Both the position numbers and the translations under genes were made by a program. A stretch of 64,000 bases of DNA from an uncultured Christensenellaceae bacterium (GTDB lineage: Bacteria; Bacillota; Clostridia; Christensenellales; Borkfalkiaceae), in contig CAJUNJ010000002.1 of NCBI GenBank assembly GCA_910587825.1, positions 1-64,000 of the forward strand. Reading direction: 5' to 3'. Under the pieces are notes generated by a model. That model ran no database searches, was not told the origin of the DNA, and saw only the letters and a list, made by a program, of their open reading frames with translations. Shown one piece after another: positions 37,442-45,492 of this stretch. Numbering within the stretch: the stretch's first letter is position 1; every line of letters begins with the position of its first letter.

Positions 37442-38352
37442 TACGCGACCCCGAAAAGAGACAAAAACCAGCTTAACGCAAGCACTGCGATACCGACCGA
37501 GGCAAAGAGATAAAAACTTTTGACGCCGCCCTTTCGGCAACTTTCCAAAGGCTTTTTATCTAAAATGAGCCATACAAGCCCGCCCGCAAGCGCAAGCGCG
37601 GAAGTAACGTTAAGCGCGATATTGGCTGCGGAAGAAATCACCATTTCTCCCCCTTCGCCGTAAAGTCCGCACGCGCCCAATATAACTATTAACGCATTGT
37701 TTATAAAGTGCATTAAAACCGACGGCGTTACCGAACGCGAACGCACGGCAACGAAAGCGAATACGCAACCTGCAATAAATTGGTAAACGGTCTGTTCGGG
37801 AGAACCGTGAAAAAGCGCAAAACAGAACCCGACCGTAAATACGGCGCGTATACTTCCCATACCGTTTTCGCACGCGTTAAGCAGTACCCCGCGGAATAAC
37901 AGTTCTTCACAGAATGCGGGAAGCACGGCTATGACAAGCAAGGCAAGCGCGACGTATCCGCCCGATAAGTCGGGAAGATAACTGCCCGACTCTCTCGGTT
38001 GATAACCGAACAGTTTGAAAAATTCAACCGACAGAGTATTTACCCAGCCCAATGAAAACAGCAGTCCGTAGGCAAGCAATATTCCTATAATATAATACTT
38101 AAAGTTGCACTTAACCGGAAATACGCTTTTAAAGGGCGTCTTTTTCCAAAAAAGAATAGCCGTGACGCAACCGCCTATTGCCACGGGAGAGATAAGATAA
38201 CTTAAATATAAATACCCGTCGCTGCCCTGTTCAAGACCCGAAAGGCTTATGATAAGAGAGACGACAAGCGAAACGACGGCAAAAAACAGCACGGCGGCGC
38301 TGTATGTTATACCGCCGACGGCGGAATTAAGACGGGAATTTACTTCTTGCAT
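37441..38352 (-). CDS. CPBP-family intramembrane protease
   Basis: Membrane protein of 303 aa of the Rce1-like/CPBP family. About eight hydrophobic segments are present, and the active-site motifs are intact: EELLFRG, a second segment with F-x3-H (ALFHGSPEQ) and a third with LMHFINNA. These proteins cleave membrane substrates or act in bacteriocin self-immunity; the substrate is unknown. The ATG at 38352 lies exactly six bases after a TATAAT box, so the mRNA is predicted to be leaderless; an upstream extension of the frame would start before the promoter and is rejected. Confidence 0.88.
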   Translation of the reverse strand: MQEVNSRLNSAVGGITYSAAVLFFAVVSLVVSLIISLSGLEQGSDGYLYLSYLISPVAIGGCVTAILFWKKTPFKSVFPVKCNFKYYIIGILLAYGLLFSLGWVNTLSVEFFKLFGYQPRESGSYLPDLSGGYVALALLVIAVLPAFCEELLFRGVLLNACENGMGSIRAVFTVGFCFALFHGSPEQTVYQFIAGCVFAFVAVRSRSVTPSVLMHFINNALIVILGACGLYGEGGEMVISSAANIALNVTSALALAGGLVWLILDKKPLESCRKGGVKSFYLFASVGIAVLALSWFLSLFGVA

Positions 38353-38431
38353 ACAACGATTATATCTTAAATTGCAAATAAAGTAAACGAAATAATTTAC
38401 TTTTAATTTCAAATGTTATAAAATTATGTTA
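38352..38431. promoter_or_regulatory. Divergent back-to-back leaderless promoters
   Basis: Leftward: TTTACT (38382-38387), 17 bases, TATAAT (38359-38364), six bases, ATG at 38352. Rightward: TTTACT (38396-38401), 17 bases, TAAAAT (38419-38424), six bases, ATG at 38431. The two -35 hexamers face each other as an inverted repeat with an 8-base centre. Neither gene has a Shine-Dalgarno sequence. Confidence 0.65.
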
Positions 38432-39270
38432 TGCGAAAGATAAATACCGAGCATTTGGAACAAAAAATATACGAAATGGCGTTGCGCGCGGGCGTCAACC
38501 TTACCCCCGCCTGCGCAGAGGCAATGAACAATGCTTACGCCAAAGAAAGCGGACAGGCCTGCGCATTTGCGCTTAAAACACTTATCGACAACAGTAAGAT
38601 TGCAAAAAGCAGACAGATGCCCGTATGTCAGGACACCGGTATGGCTGTCGTTATTGCCGAAATCGGTCAGGAAGTTTTTCTGGAAGGCAAACCGTTTGCC
38701 GAAGCAATTAACGACGGAGTGCGCCGTGCATATAAAGACGGTTATTTCAGAAAATCGGTATGCGACCCTATAACCCGCGTAAATACGGGCGATAATACGC
38801 CTGCCGTAATTCATACTGAAATTACTGCGGGAGATAAAATAAAGTTGACTTTTCTTCCCAAAGGCTTCGGAAGCGAGAATATGTCGCGGCTGTATATGCT
38901 TAAACCCGCGCAGGGCGTCGAAGGAATAACAGACGCGATTGTGCAGACTGTAAGCCTTGCAGGTTCACGCCCCTGCCCTCCCGTCTACGTAGGCGTCGGC
39001 ATAGGCGGAAGCTTCGACACTTGCGCATATCTGGCAAAGAAAGCAATTACACGCGACGTGGGAACTTTCAACGATAGAGAGGACGTCGCCGAAATAGAGC
39101 GTATGGCGTTGAAGCGGATAAACGAACTTAAAATAGGCTGTCAGGGCTTTCACGGGGACACCACCGCGCTTGGCGTAAGCTGCGAATGGGCGCCGACGCA
39201 CATTGCGGGACTTCCCGTTGCGGTAAACATACAGTGCCACTGCGTAAGGTGCGAAAAGGAGATTATATGA
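38431..39270 (+). CDS. Class I fumarate hydratase, alpha subunit
   Basis: Fe-S hydro-lyase subunit interconverting fumarate and malate; the two-subunit form is typical of anaerobes, and L-tartrate dehydratase is the closest alternative. The 279-aa protein has cluster cysteines in PVCQDTG, in GIGGSFDTCAYLAKKA and near the C-terminus, plus the motif LPKGFGSENMSRL. The ATG follows a -10 box by six bases (leaderless). It overlaps the beta-subunit start by 4 bases. Confidence 0.92.
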   Translation: MRKINTEHLEQKIYEMALRAGVNLTPACAEAMNNAYAKESGQACAFALKTLIDNSKIAKSRQMPVCQDTGMAVVIAEIGQEVFLEGKPFAEAINDGVRRAYKDGYFRKSVCDPITRVNTGDNTPAVIHTEITAGDKIKLTFLPKGFGSENMSRLYMLKPAQGVEGITDAIVQTVSLAGSRPCPPVYVGVGIGGSFDTCAYLAKKAITRDVGTFNDREDVAEIERMALKRINELKIGCQGFHGDTTALGVSCEWAPTHIAGLPVAVNIQCHCVRCEKEII

Positions 39271-39785
39271 TTAAACTTACTCTCCCCCTGTCAAAGCAGA
39301 CTGTCGAAGGTCTGCACGCGGGCGACAGCGTGCTTATATCGGGGACGATACTGACGGCGCGCGACTGCGCCCACAAAAGAATTTTCGATCTTATGAAAAA
39401 CAATGCCCCTCTTCCGTTTGAACTTAAAGATGCGGTAATATATTATGCGGGCCCCTGTCCGGCAAAGCCCGATACGGCTTCGGGAAGCTGCGGTCCCACG
39501 ACCTCTGCGAGAATGGATTCTTTCGCGCCAAAACTTTTCGACGGCGGTTTGGGCGCCGTCATCGGCAAGGGCGAGATGTCCGACGAGGTACGGCAGGCAT
39601 TAAAACGCAACCGCGCCGTATACTTTGCGGCAATAGGCGGTGCGGGCGCGCTGTATGCGGACTGCATAAAATCAAGCGTTTGCATAGCTTTCCCCGACCT
39701 TCTTTCCGAAGGGGTATATAAACTCGAAGTGAAAAACTTTCCCGCAGTAGTCGCCTTTGACTGTCACGGCGGAAGCATTTATTAA
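39267..39785 (+). CDS. Class I fumarate hydratase, beta subunit
   Basis: Second subunit, 172 aa from the ATG at 39267 (the longer frame overlaps the alpha subunit). The motifs GTILTARDCAHKR, YYAGPCPAKP and GSCGPTTSARMD are diagnostic of the FumA C-terminal domain. Coupled to the alpha subunit and followed after 24 bases by pheS, so the operon is fumarate hydratase-pheST. Confidence 0.92.
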   Translation: MIKLTLPLSKQTVEGLHAGDSVLISGTILTARDCAHKRIFDLMKNNAPLPFELKDAVIYYAGPCPAKPDTASGSCGPTTSARMDSFAPKLFDGGLGAVIGKGEMSDEVRQALKRNRAVYFAAIGGAGALYADCIKSSVCIAFPDLLSEGVYKLEVKNFPAVVAFDCHGGSIY

Positions 39786-39808
39786 AAAATAATTTTTCGG
39801 AGCAGATT

Positions 39809-40837
39809 ATGGACGTAAACGAAAAAATCAACGATATTGAAAAACAGGTAGACTGCGAAGTAGGCAAGGCGGAGTCAAGTAAGGGCTTATTTGAAATTAA
39901 AATGCGCTTTTTAGGCAAAACGGGTGAAATTTCTTCCCTTATGAAAAATATGCGCGACGTTCCGCCCGAACAGCGCCCCACTCTCGGCAAAATTTTAAAC
40001 GCTCTGCGCCAACGCGTTGAAGCTAAATTCGACGAAATAGAATTAAAGCTTAAAGAGAGAGAACTTAAAAAGAAATACGAGGACGAAAAGATCGATGTCA
40101 CTCTGCCGGCGAAAAATCTGCCGTGCGGAGCCTATCATCCCAACACTCTTATAAGGAACCAACTTATTTCCGTGTTCGCCGGTATGGGATTTGAAATTTT
40201 CGAAGGCCCCGAAATAGAGAACGACTACTACAATTTCACTGCGCTGAATACGCCGAAAGATCACCCCGCGCGCGATATGCAGGACACTTTCTATATTTCG
40301 GATGATCTGTTACTTCGCACGCAAACTTCCGCGGGACAGATAAGGGTTATGGAAAACAAAAAACCGCCCATTAAAATTCTGTCGCCCGGCAAAGTTTACA
40401 GAAGCGACGACGACGCAACCCATTCGCCGATGTTCTCGCAGATGGAAGGGCTTGTCGTAGACAAAGGCATTACCCTTTGCGACCTTAAAGGTATGCTTGA
40501 CGAATTTGCAAGAAAAATTTTCGGCGACGGAGTAAAAACGAGATTGCGCCCGTCCTACTTCCCTTTCACCGAACCTTCGGTAGAAGTCGACGTAAGCTGT
40601 TTCGAATGCGGCGGCAAGGGTTGCAGGCTGTGCAAAGGCACCGGCTGGATAGAAATTCTGGGCGCGGGTATGGTAAACAGACGCGTTCTCGAAGGCTGCG
40701 CAATCGATCCCGACGAATACACGGGCTTTGCGTTCGGTATGGGCATTGAAAGAATTGCGATGCTTAAATACGGTATTAACAATATGAAACTCCTCTTCGA
40801 AGGAGATACGAGATTCTTAAAGCAGTTCAAGGATTAA
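39809..40837 (+). CDS. pheS: Phenylalanine-tRNA ligase alpha subunit
   Basis: Catalytic subunit of PheRS. An N-terminal coiled coil (about 1-85) is followed by the class II synthetase core: motif 2 near YRSDDDATHSPMFSQMEGLVVD and motif 3 in GFAFGMGIERIAML. The cysteine pattern CFECGGKGCRLCKGTG is a zinc-like insertion commonly seen in this position. It has a GGAG ribosome site. No T-box leader is possible in the 24-base gap upstream. Confidence 0.97.
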   Translation: MDVNEKINDIEKQVDCEVGKAESSKGLFEIKMRFLGKTGEISSLMKNMRDVPPEQRPTLGKILNALRQRVEAKFDEIELKLKERELKKKYEDEKIDVTLPAKNLPCGAYHPNTLIRNQLISVFAGMGFEIFEGPEIENDYYNFTALNTPKDHPARDMQDTFYISDDLLLRTQTSAGQIRVMENKKPPIKILSPGKVYRSDDDATHSPMFSQMEGLVVDKGITLCDLKGMLDEFARKIFGDGVKTRLRPSYFPFTEPSVEVDVSCFECGGKGCRLCKGTGWIEILGAGMVNRRVLEGCAIDPDEYTGFAFGMGIERIAMLKYGINNMKLLFEGDTRFLKQFKD

Positions 40838-40851
40838 GGAGATAGAAAGAT

Positions 40852-43263
40852 ATGAAAGCGCCTTTAAGTTGGCTTAAAGATTACGTAGATATAGACGTTA
40901 CCGCACAAGAATTACAGAAAAAACTGTTTGGTTGCGGATTCGAAGTTGAAGAACTTATAGATTTGGGAAAAGATATTTCAGGCGTAGTAGTAAGCGAAGT
41001 AACCGAATGCGAACGGCTTGAAGGAACCCACCTGTCGGTTTGTAAAGTAGACTGCGGCGATAAAGGAACTTTTCAGATTTGCTGCGGTGCGGACAACGTA
41101 AAAAAGGGAATTAAAGCGCCCTGCGCGCTTGTCGGCGCAACCGTGTACGCCACGGCGAAAGACCACGTGACCGTAGAAGGCGTAATGACCATAAAAAAAG
41201 GTAAATTACGCGGTATAGAGTCCGACGGTATGCTTTGTTCCGGTGCGGAACTGGGCGTAAACGGAGATATGTTCGAAGGCGGCGACTACTGCGGGCTTCT
41301 TATTCTTCCGCCCGACAGCAAAAACGGTAGCGACGTAAAGCCCATTCTCGGACTTGACGACTACATTTTCGATATTGCGATAACCGCAAACAGACCCGAC
41401 TGCCAAAGCGTTTACGGCATCGCACGCGAAGTTGCGGCGGTTTTGGGAAAAACGGTAAGACAGCCCGACTGTTCGTTTAACGCAGTCAAAGGCAATTATC
41501 CCGAAATAAAAATTACGGACCTTGCGCCTGAGCTTTGCCCGAGATATATCGGACATTACGTAAAGGACGTTAAAATTGCCCCTTCCCCCCGTTGGCTTAA
41601 AAAGAAGCTTGCGCTGTGCGGACTGCGTTCGATAAACAACGTAGTCGATATTACGAACTTTATTCTGCTTGAACTCGGACAGCCGATGCACGCCTTCGAT
41701 TTGCGGACGCTTGCGGGCAGACAGGTATTGATACGCAGAGCTAAGAACGGTGAAAAGATTACGACGCTCGACGGAAACGAATTCGAGCTTAATACGGAAA
41801 ATCTCGTCATATGCGACAGCGACAAACCCGTTGCTCTTGCAGGCGTTATGGGCGGGCTTAACAGCGAAATAAAGGATGACACAGCGGAAGTTTTGTTTGA
41901 ATCCGCAAAGTTTGTGCGCGACAACGTAAGAAAAACGGCAAGGGCTTTGGGACAGCATTCCGACTCCTCCGCTCTGTTTGAAAAAGGCGTCAACGAATAT
42001 ACCACGGAATTGGCTATAAAAAGAGCGTTGCACCTTATAGAAAAGCTTGACTGCGGCACCGTTACCGACGTGCATACCGACGTTAAAACCAAAAATTCAA
42101 ACTGCGGCCAAAAGGTTATGACCGTTGACACCGAAAAAATAAACGCGCTTTTGGGTATAGAAGTCCCGTCGGAGCGTATGAAATCAATATTGGAAAGTCT
42201 GAACTTCGGCGTACAGTCAAAAGGGAAAGAATTACGCATTACCGTACCCCGTTACCGTGAAGACATAGACGGTTATCCCGATATAGCCGAAGAAATAATA
42301 AGAATGTACGGTTACGACCACATCAACGGAACTTTCCTGCCTTCGGCTTCGATTACAAACGGCGGGTTTAACGACGAACAGAAAGCCGAAAACAGGTTGA
42401 AAGATTTGCTTGCGGGAAAGGGCTTGTACGAAATTTCTACTTACTCTTTCTATTCACGCAAAGATTTGGATATGATTCATATCCCCGAAAACGGCGAAGA
42501 AAGAAAGGCTATCAAAATTCTTAACCCCATAAGCGAAGATTTATCCATTATGCGCACCACCCTTGCCCCGTCTATGCTCAACGTTATAGTGCGCAATTTA
42601 AGACGTGGAAATATGGAAGGCAGACTTTTCGAGCTTGCCAAAGTTTATATACCGCACGAAATTCCCGTTAAAACTTTCCCCGAAGAGAAAAGCAGGCTTT
42701 GCGTAGGCGTATGGGGCAAATACGATTTCTTCGATATTAAGGGAATAACCGAATGCGTTGCCGCATCGCTTAATATTTCATTTTCGTACGAACCTGCGGT
42801 AAAGCCCTTCCTCCACCCCGGGAAAACGGCAAAGATTATCTGCGGCGGGGAAGAAATAGGTTATGCGGGCGTACTTGCACCCACCGTTGCCGCAGAACTT
42901 GCATTGGACAGGGAAGTAGTTATTGCAGAACTCGATTACGAAAAACTTGCAAAGCTTGCAAAACCGTTTAAGTACTCCCCCCTACCGAAGTTTGCAGAAG
43001 TTACGCGCGACCTTGCGTTGGTGTGCGCAAAGGATATAACCTGCGGACAGATTACCGATGAAATTTACGCCGCCTGCAAGTACGTTACAAGCGTAAATCT
43101 GTTTGACGTATATGCGGGTGCGCAACTCGGAACAGGTAAAAAGAGTATGGCGTTCAACGTAACTTTCACGCCAAAGGACGAACCCATAGAAGACAGAATA
43201 GACGGTTTTGTAAAGAAAATTTTAAGCAATCTCAAATTCAAACTTGACGTAACGCTTAGGTGA
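40852..43263 (+). CDS. pheT: Phenylalanine-tRNA ligase beta subunit
   Basis: Editing and tRNA-binding subunit of PheRS, 803 aa. Recognisable parts in order are the tRNA-binding OB fold (about 40-150), the B3/B4 editing region with GQPMHAFDL, the B5 domain and the C-terminal ferredoxin-like anticodon-binding domain (KSMAFNVTFTPKDEPI). Lies 14 bases after pheS with an AAGGAG site and completes the operon. Confidence 0.97.
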   Translation: MKAPLSWLKDYVDIDVTAQELQKKLFGCGFEVEELIDLGKDISGVVVSEVTECERLEGTHLSVCKVDCGDKGTFQICCGADNVKKGIKAPCALVGATVYATAKDHVTVEGVMTIKKGKLRGIESDGMLCSGAELGVNGDMFEGGDYCGLLILPPDSKNGSDVKPILGLDDYIFDIAITANRPDCQSVYGIAREVAAVLGKTVRQPDCSFNAVKGNYPEIKITDLAPELCPRYIGHYVKDVKIAPSPRWLKKKLALCGLRSINNVVDITNFILLELGQPMHAFDLRTLAGRQVLIRRAKNGEKITTLDGNEFELNTENLVICDSDKPVALAGVMGGLNSEIKDDTAEVLFESAKFVRDNVRKTARALGQHSDSSALFEKGVNEYTTELAIKRALHLIEKLDCGTVTDVHTDVKTKNSNCGQKVMTVDTEKINALLGIEVPSERMKSILESLNFGVQSKGKELRITVPRYREDIDGYPDIAEEIIRMYGYDHINGTFLPSASITNGGFNDEQKAENRLKDLLAGKGLYEISTYSFYSRKDLDMIHIPENGEERKAIKILNPISEDLSIMRTTLAPSMLNVIVRNLRRGNMEGRLFELAKVYIPHEIPVKTFPEEKSRLCVGVWGKYDFFDIKGITECVAASLNISFSYEPAVKPFLHPGKTAKIICGGEEIGYAGVLAPTVAAELALDREVVIAELDYEKLAKLAKPFKYSPLPKFAEVTRDLALVCAKDITCGQITDEIYAACKYVTSVNLFDVYAGAQLGTGKKSMAFNVTFTPKDEPIEDRIDGFVKKILSNLKFKLDVTLR

Positions 43264-43324
43264 ATAAATCAAAAAAGAAAAGAATAAATTTTGATTTAAA
43301 CTCTTTTCATAAAGGAATTTAAAA

Positions 43325-43885
43325 ATGAAGGGAAGGAAATTAAATTTACTTTTCGAAATTGCGATATGCTGTTTGCCCGCTTTATTATTCTACGGATGTT
43401 TTTATCTCGGTTTAGGTCAGGCAGCAAAGGACGAGTATAAAATATCGCAAAAACCGGACAGCGTCAGATTCGATTTGCAAAATTTATGGAATATGGAATT
43501 GCCGAACGGAATTTCGCCCGTCTACGTATTTTATAACCGCTACGGCTGGATGGGCGAAGGTGAATTTTTTGCGGCTTATTCCTGTACGGACTGCGACAAC
43601 GGGTTTACTGCAAATTATTCGGATAAATACAACGAAGAAGTGCAAAACCGTACGGACGGGTATTTCGAACGCTTCCCCTATGACAGCGACAAATACGAGA
43701 TTATACTCGATAAGCAGTACCGCCCCGACTGGACGAAAGATTATATGAGCGTGAGCTATCATAAGGGTGTCGGCGATAAAATTTATACCGGTAAAGACGA
43801 ATGCGAAGAATATTGCGACGACCACCTGTACTTTTCTTATTTCCCAGAAATCCAAATACTATATATATATGAACTAATAACTTAA
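43325..43885 (+). CDS. Membrane-anchored hypothetical protein
   Basis: Protein of 186 aa that I do not recognise. One hydrophobic N-terminal segment (about 9-30) with a Cys at the end could be a membrane anchor, followed by a soluble domain rich in Asp, Tyr and Phe (many D-Y and D-K pairs). An AAAGGAA ribosome site precedes the ATG. It is 60 bases after pheT and followed by a strong terminator, so it may be the last gene of that operon. No catalytic motif seen. Confidence 0.6.
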   Translation: MKGRKLNLLFEIAICCLPALLFYGCFYLGLGQAAKDEYKISQKPDSVRFDLQNLWNMELPNGISPVYVFYNRYGWMGEGEFFAAYSCTDCDNGFTANYSDKYNEEVQNRTDGYFERFPYDSDKYEIILDKQYRPDWTKDYMSVSYHKGVGDKIYTGKDECEEYCDDHLYFSYFPEIQILYIYELIT

Positions 43886-43904
43886 AACTTTTAATTGTTA
43901 AATG

Positions 43905-43946
43905 CAAGCCCCCGCCGCGTCTGCAGACGCGGCGGGGGTTTATTTT
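43905..43946. terminator. Strong GC-rich terminator
   Basis: Perfect 30-bp palindrome at 43909-43938 (CCCCCGCCGCGTCTG and its complement) followed by a T-rich tract; separates the hypothetical gene from convergent yunB. Confidence 0.75.
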
Positions 43947-43951
43947 ATTGT

Positions 43952-44614
43952 TTACTTTTTAGGCACAAGCGCCGACCCGCCGTTTGCAAGCGAAGCCTGT
44001 AAATAAGTATCGGGAATTTTACCCGTTATGACACTTTCGCATATAAGCACTTCTATCGTAGACGCAAGGTTTGTACTTTTAGAAGGCAATATAATGGATA
44101 TGTCGGATACGATTTCAAGGTACAGCGAGTGCAATGTCTGGTTTATCCCCGCTTCAAGAAATTTGGTTACGAAACGGCATTCTACGTTGCTTATAGGGAT
44201 AATTTTGATATTAATTTTCTGACCGAAACCCGCAAGCGCTTCAATGCCCGTCAAAGCGCCTATGGGAACCTGTATTCCCTCTGCGCTCATTTTCGTAAGA
44301 TTTTCCTGCGAAAGATACGCAGTGTCCCTTGCTATTCTGTTTATTTTCAGGCTGTCGGTAGTTATCGAAGTCACGTTGCCGCCTTCGTCGCGTTCTATCG
44401 TAATAAGATCTTCGTAACGCATAGCGTCGTTAAGCGTATAATAAATAGCGTCGTTTACGGCTACCGTCGTTATGGAACGTATTGTCGCTTCGCTTATGGA
44501 GATGAGGACGCGCGTAACGTTGCGCTGGAAGTAAATAAGCGTTGCGACGGCGAAAAGGCATATGAATACAATAAGTATTTTAAAGCGTTTGAATTTGCGG
44601 TTCTTTACAGCCAT
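43952..44614 (-). CDS. yunB: YunB-type sporulation protein
   Basis: Sporulation protein of 220 aa: one N-terminal membrane span (about 10-30) and a soluble domain with SEATIRSITTVAVNDAIY, matching the YunB family. In Bacillus the homologue is in the mother-cell regulon and needed for efficient spore formation; the biochemical role is unclear. It lies 31 bases downstream of spoVAE on the same strand. Confidence 0.88.
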   Translation of the reverse strand: MAVKNRKFKRFKILIVFICLFAVATLIYFQRNVTRVLISISEATIRSITTVAVNDAIYYTLNDAMRYEDLITIERDEGGNVTSITTDSLKINRIARDTAYLSQENLTKMSAEGIQVPIGALTGIEALAGFGQKINIKIIPISNVECRFVTKFLEAGINQTLHSLYLEIVSDISIILPSKSTNLASTIEVLICESVITGKIPDTYLQASLANGGSALVPKK

Positions 44615-44645
44615 ATTCTATTGTATGGCTTGGCTTGCGCTTTTA

Positions 44646-45029
44646 TTAATTGCGCTTTGTTCTCGATTTGAATATCAATGCCATTAAAAAAGCAAATACT
44701 ACGGCTGCCGTGACGCCTGCGCTTGCCGCGGAAAGCGAACCGGTTACCGCATAGAAAAAGCCCTTTTCGGCGCCCTTTATCGCCCCGTTTGCAAGCAGAT
44801 AGCCGAATCCCGAAATAGGCACTGTTGCGCCTGCGCCCGCAAAGTCGACAAGCGGCTGATAAACGCCGACCGCCGTAAGCACTACCCCCGCAAGCATAAA
44901 GTAAACGAGAATTTTACCCGCCGTAAGGTCCGTGAAATTTATAATAATCTGGGCGATAAGGCATATTCCGCCGCCGACGGCGAAAGCTTTTACGAAAGCT
45001 AAAAAAATTTCCAAAATTTCTGTTCCCAT
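44646..45029 (-). CDS. spoVAE: Stage V sporulation protein AE (SpoVAEB type)
   Basis: Membrane subunit of the SpoVA channel that moves dipicolinic acid into the forespore and out at germination. The 127-aa protein has four hydrophobic segments and the pair-conserved GAGATVPISGFGYLLANGAIKG. ATG at 45029 has GGAG upstream; a TTG at 45035 would overlap the spoVAD stop. It follows the 3' part of spoVAD, but the inserted element and its terminator cut it off from transcription starting upstream of spoVAC. Confidence 0.93.
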   Translation of the reverse strand: MGTEILEIFLAFVKAFAVGGGICLIAQIIINFTDLTAGKILVYFMLAGVVLTAVGVYQPLVDFAGAGATVPISGFGYLLANGAIKGAEKGFFYAVTGSLSAASAGVTAAVVFAFLMALIFKSRTKRN

Positions 45030-45031
45030 AA

Positions 45032-45475
45032 TCAATACTCCAACTCCACCGCGTGGGATATACAGGGTATGCTTTCGCCCTGACCGGAAGACACGGTTGA
45101 CAGCAAAGCGCCAGTCGCGGCAAATAAAATACGCTTGTACAGCCCCGCCTGCATTTTAGACAGTATATAGGAGTTTAAAACAACTGCCGAACAGCCTGCA
45201 CCGCTTCCGCCCTGAAATTCGTTTTCTATGACGTTATAAATAATTTCTCCGCAATCGACGTGCTTTTCGGATATGTCGTAACCCTTTTCCCAGGTTAAAT
45301 CTTTGACTATCCTGCTTCCCAGCGCGCCCAAGTCCCCCGTCAAAATCATATCGTAGTCTTCCGGCGAAGTATCTGTATCTCTGAAATGCTGCATTATGGT
45401 GTCCGCCGCCGCGGGGGCGGTTGTCAATTTAACACCATACGTTAAGGAAAAAAATAAATTGAAAAGCGGAAGCAA
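45032..45475 (-). CDS. spoVAD: SpoVAD, C-terminal part (gene split by 13-kb element)
   Basis: C-terminal 126 residues of SpoVAD (native from codon AAADTIMQHF, 45412 downward) ending in the canonical SIPCISHAVELEY. The first 21 codons of the open frame (45475 to 45413) belong to the inserted element; only a TTG could start it. SpoVAD is the soluble, thiolase-like, dipicolinic-acid-binding protein of the SpoVA channel. There are no further lesions, which argues that the gene is still used after excision. It is preceded by the recombinase terminator, so little readthrough is expected in the integrated state. Confidence 0.92.
   Translation of the reverse strand: MLPLFNLFFSLTYGVKLTTAPAAADTIMQHFRDTDTSPEDYDMILTGDLGALGSRIVKDLTWEKGYDISEKHVDCGEIIYNVIENEFQGGSGAGCSAVVLNSYILSKMQAGLYKRILFAATGALLSTVSSGQGESIPCISHAVELEY
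45412..45418 (-). other. Left attachment core (attL side)
   Basis: GCCCCCG on the gene strand, the 7-bp identity between the two junctions. On the host side it continues GCGGCGGAC (A-A-D of SpoVAD); on the element side it is preceded by TTGACAACC. Confidence 0.75.
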
Positions 45476-45492
45476 ATTGCTTCCGCTTTTAC
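45464..45492 (-). terminator. Terminator of the recombinase gene
   Basis: Stem AAAAGCGGAAGCAA / TTGCTTCCGCTTTT at 45464-45490, immediately after the recombinase stop and just inside the left element end. It should block transcription into the spoVAD 3' part and spoVAE. Confidence 0.75.

Noticed and set aside
39786..39808. T-box leader for pheST
   Set aside because: The gap after the fumarate hydratase beta gene is 23 bases; no T-box sequence is present.
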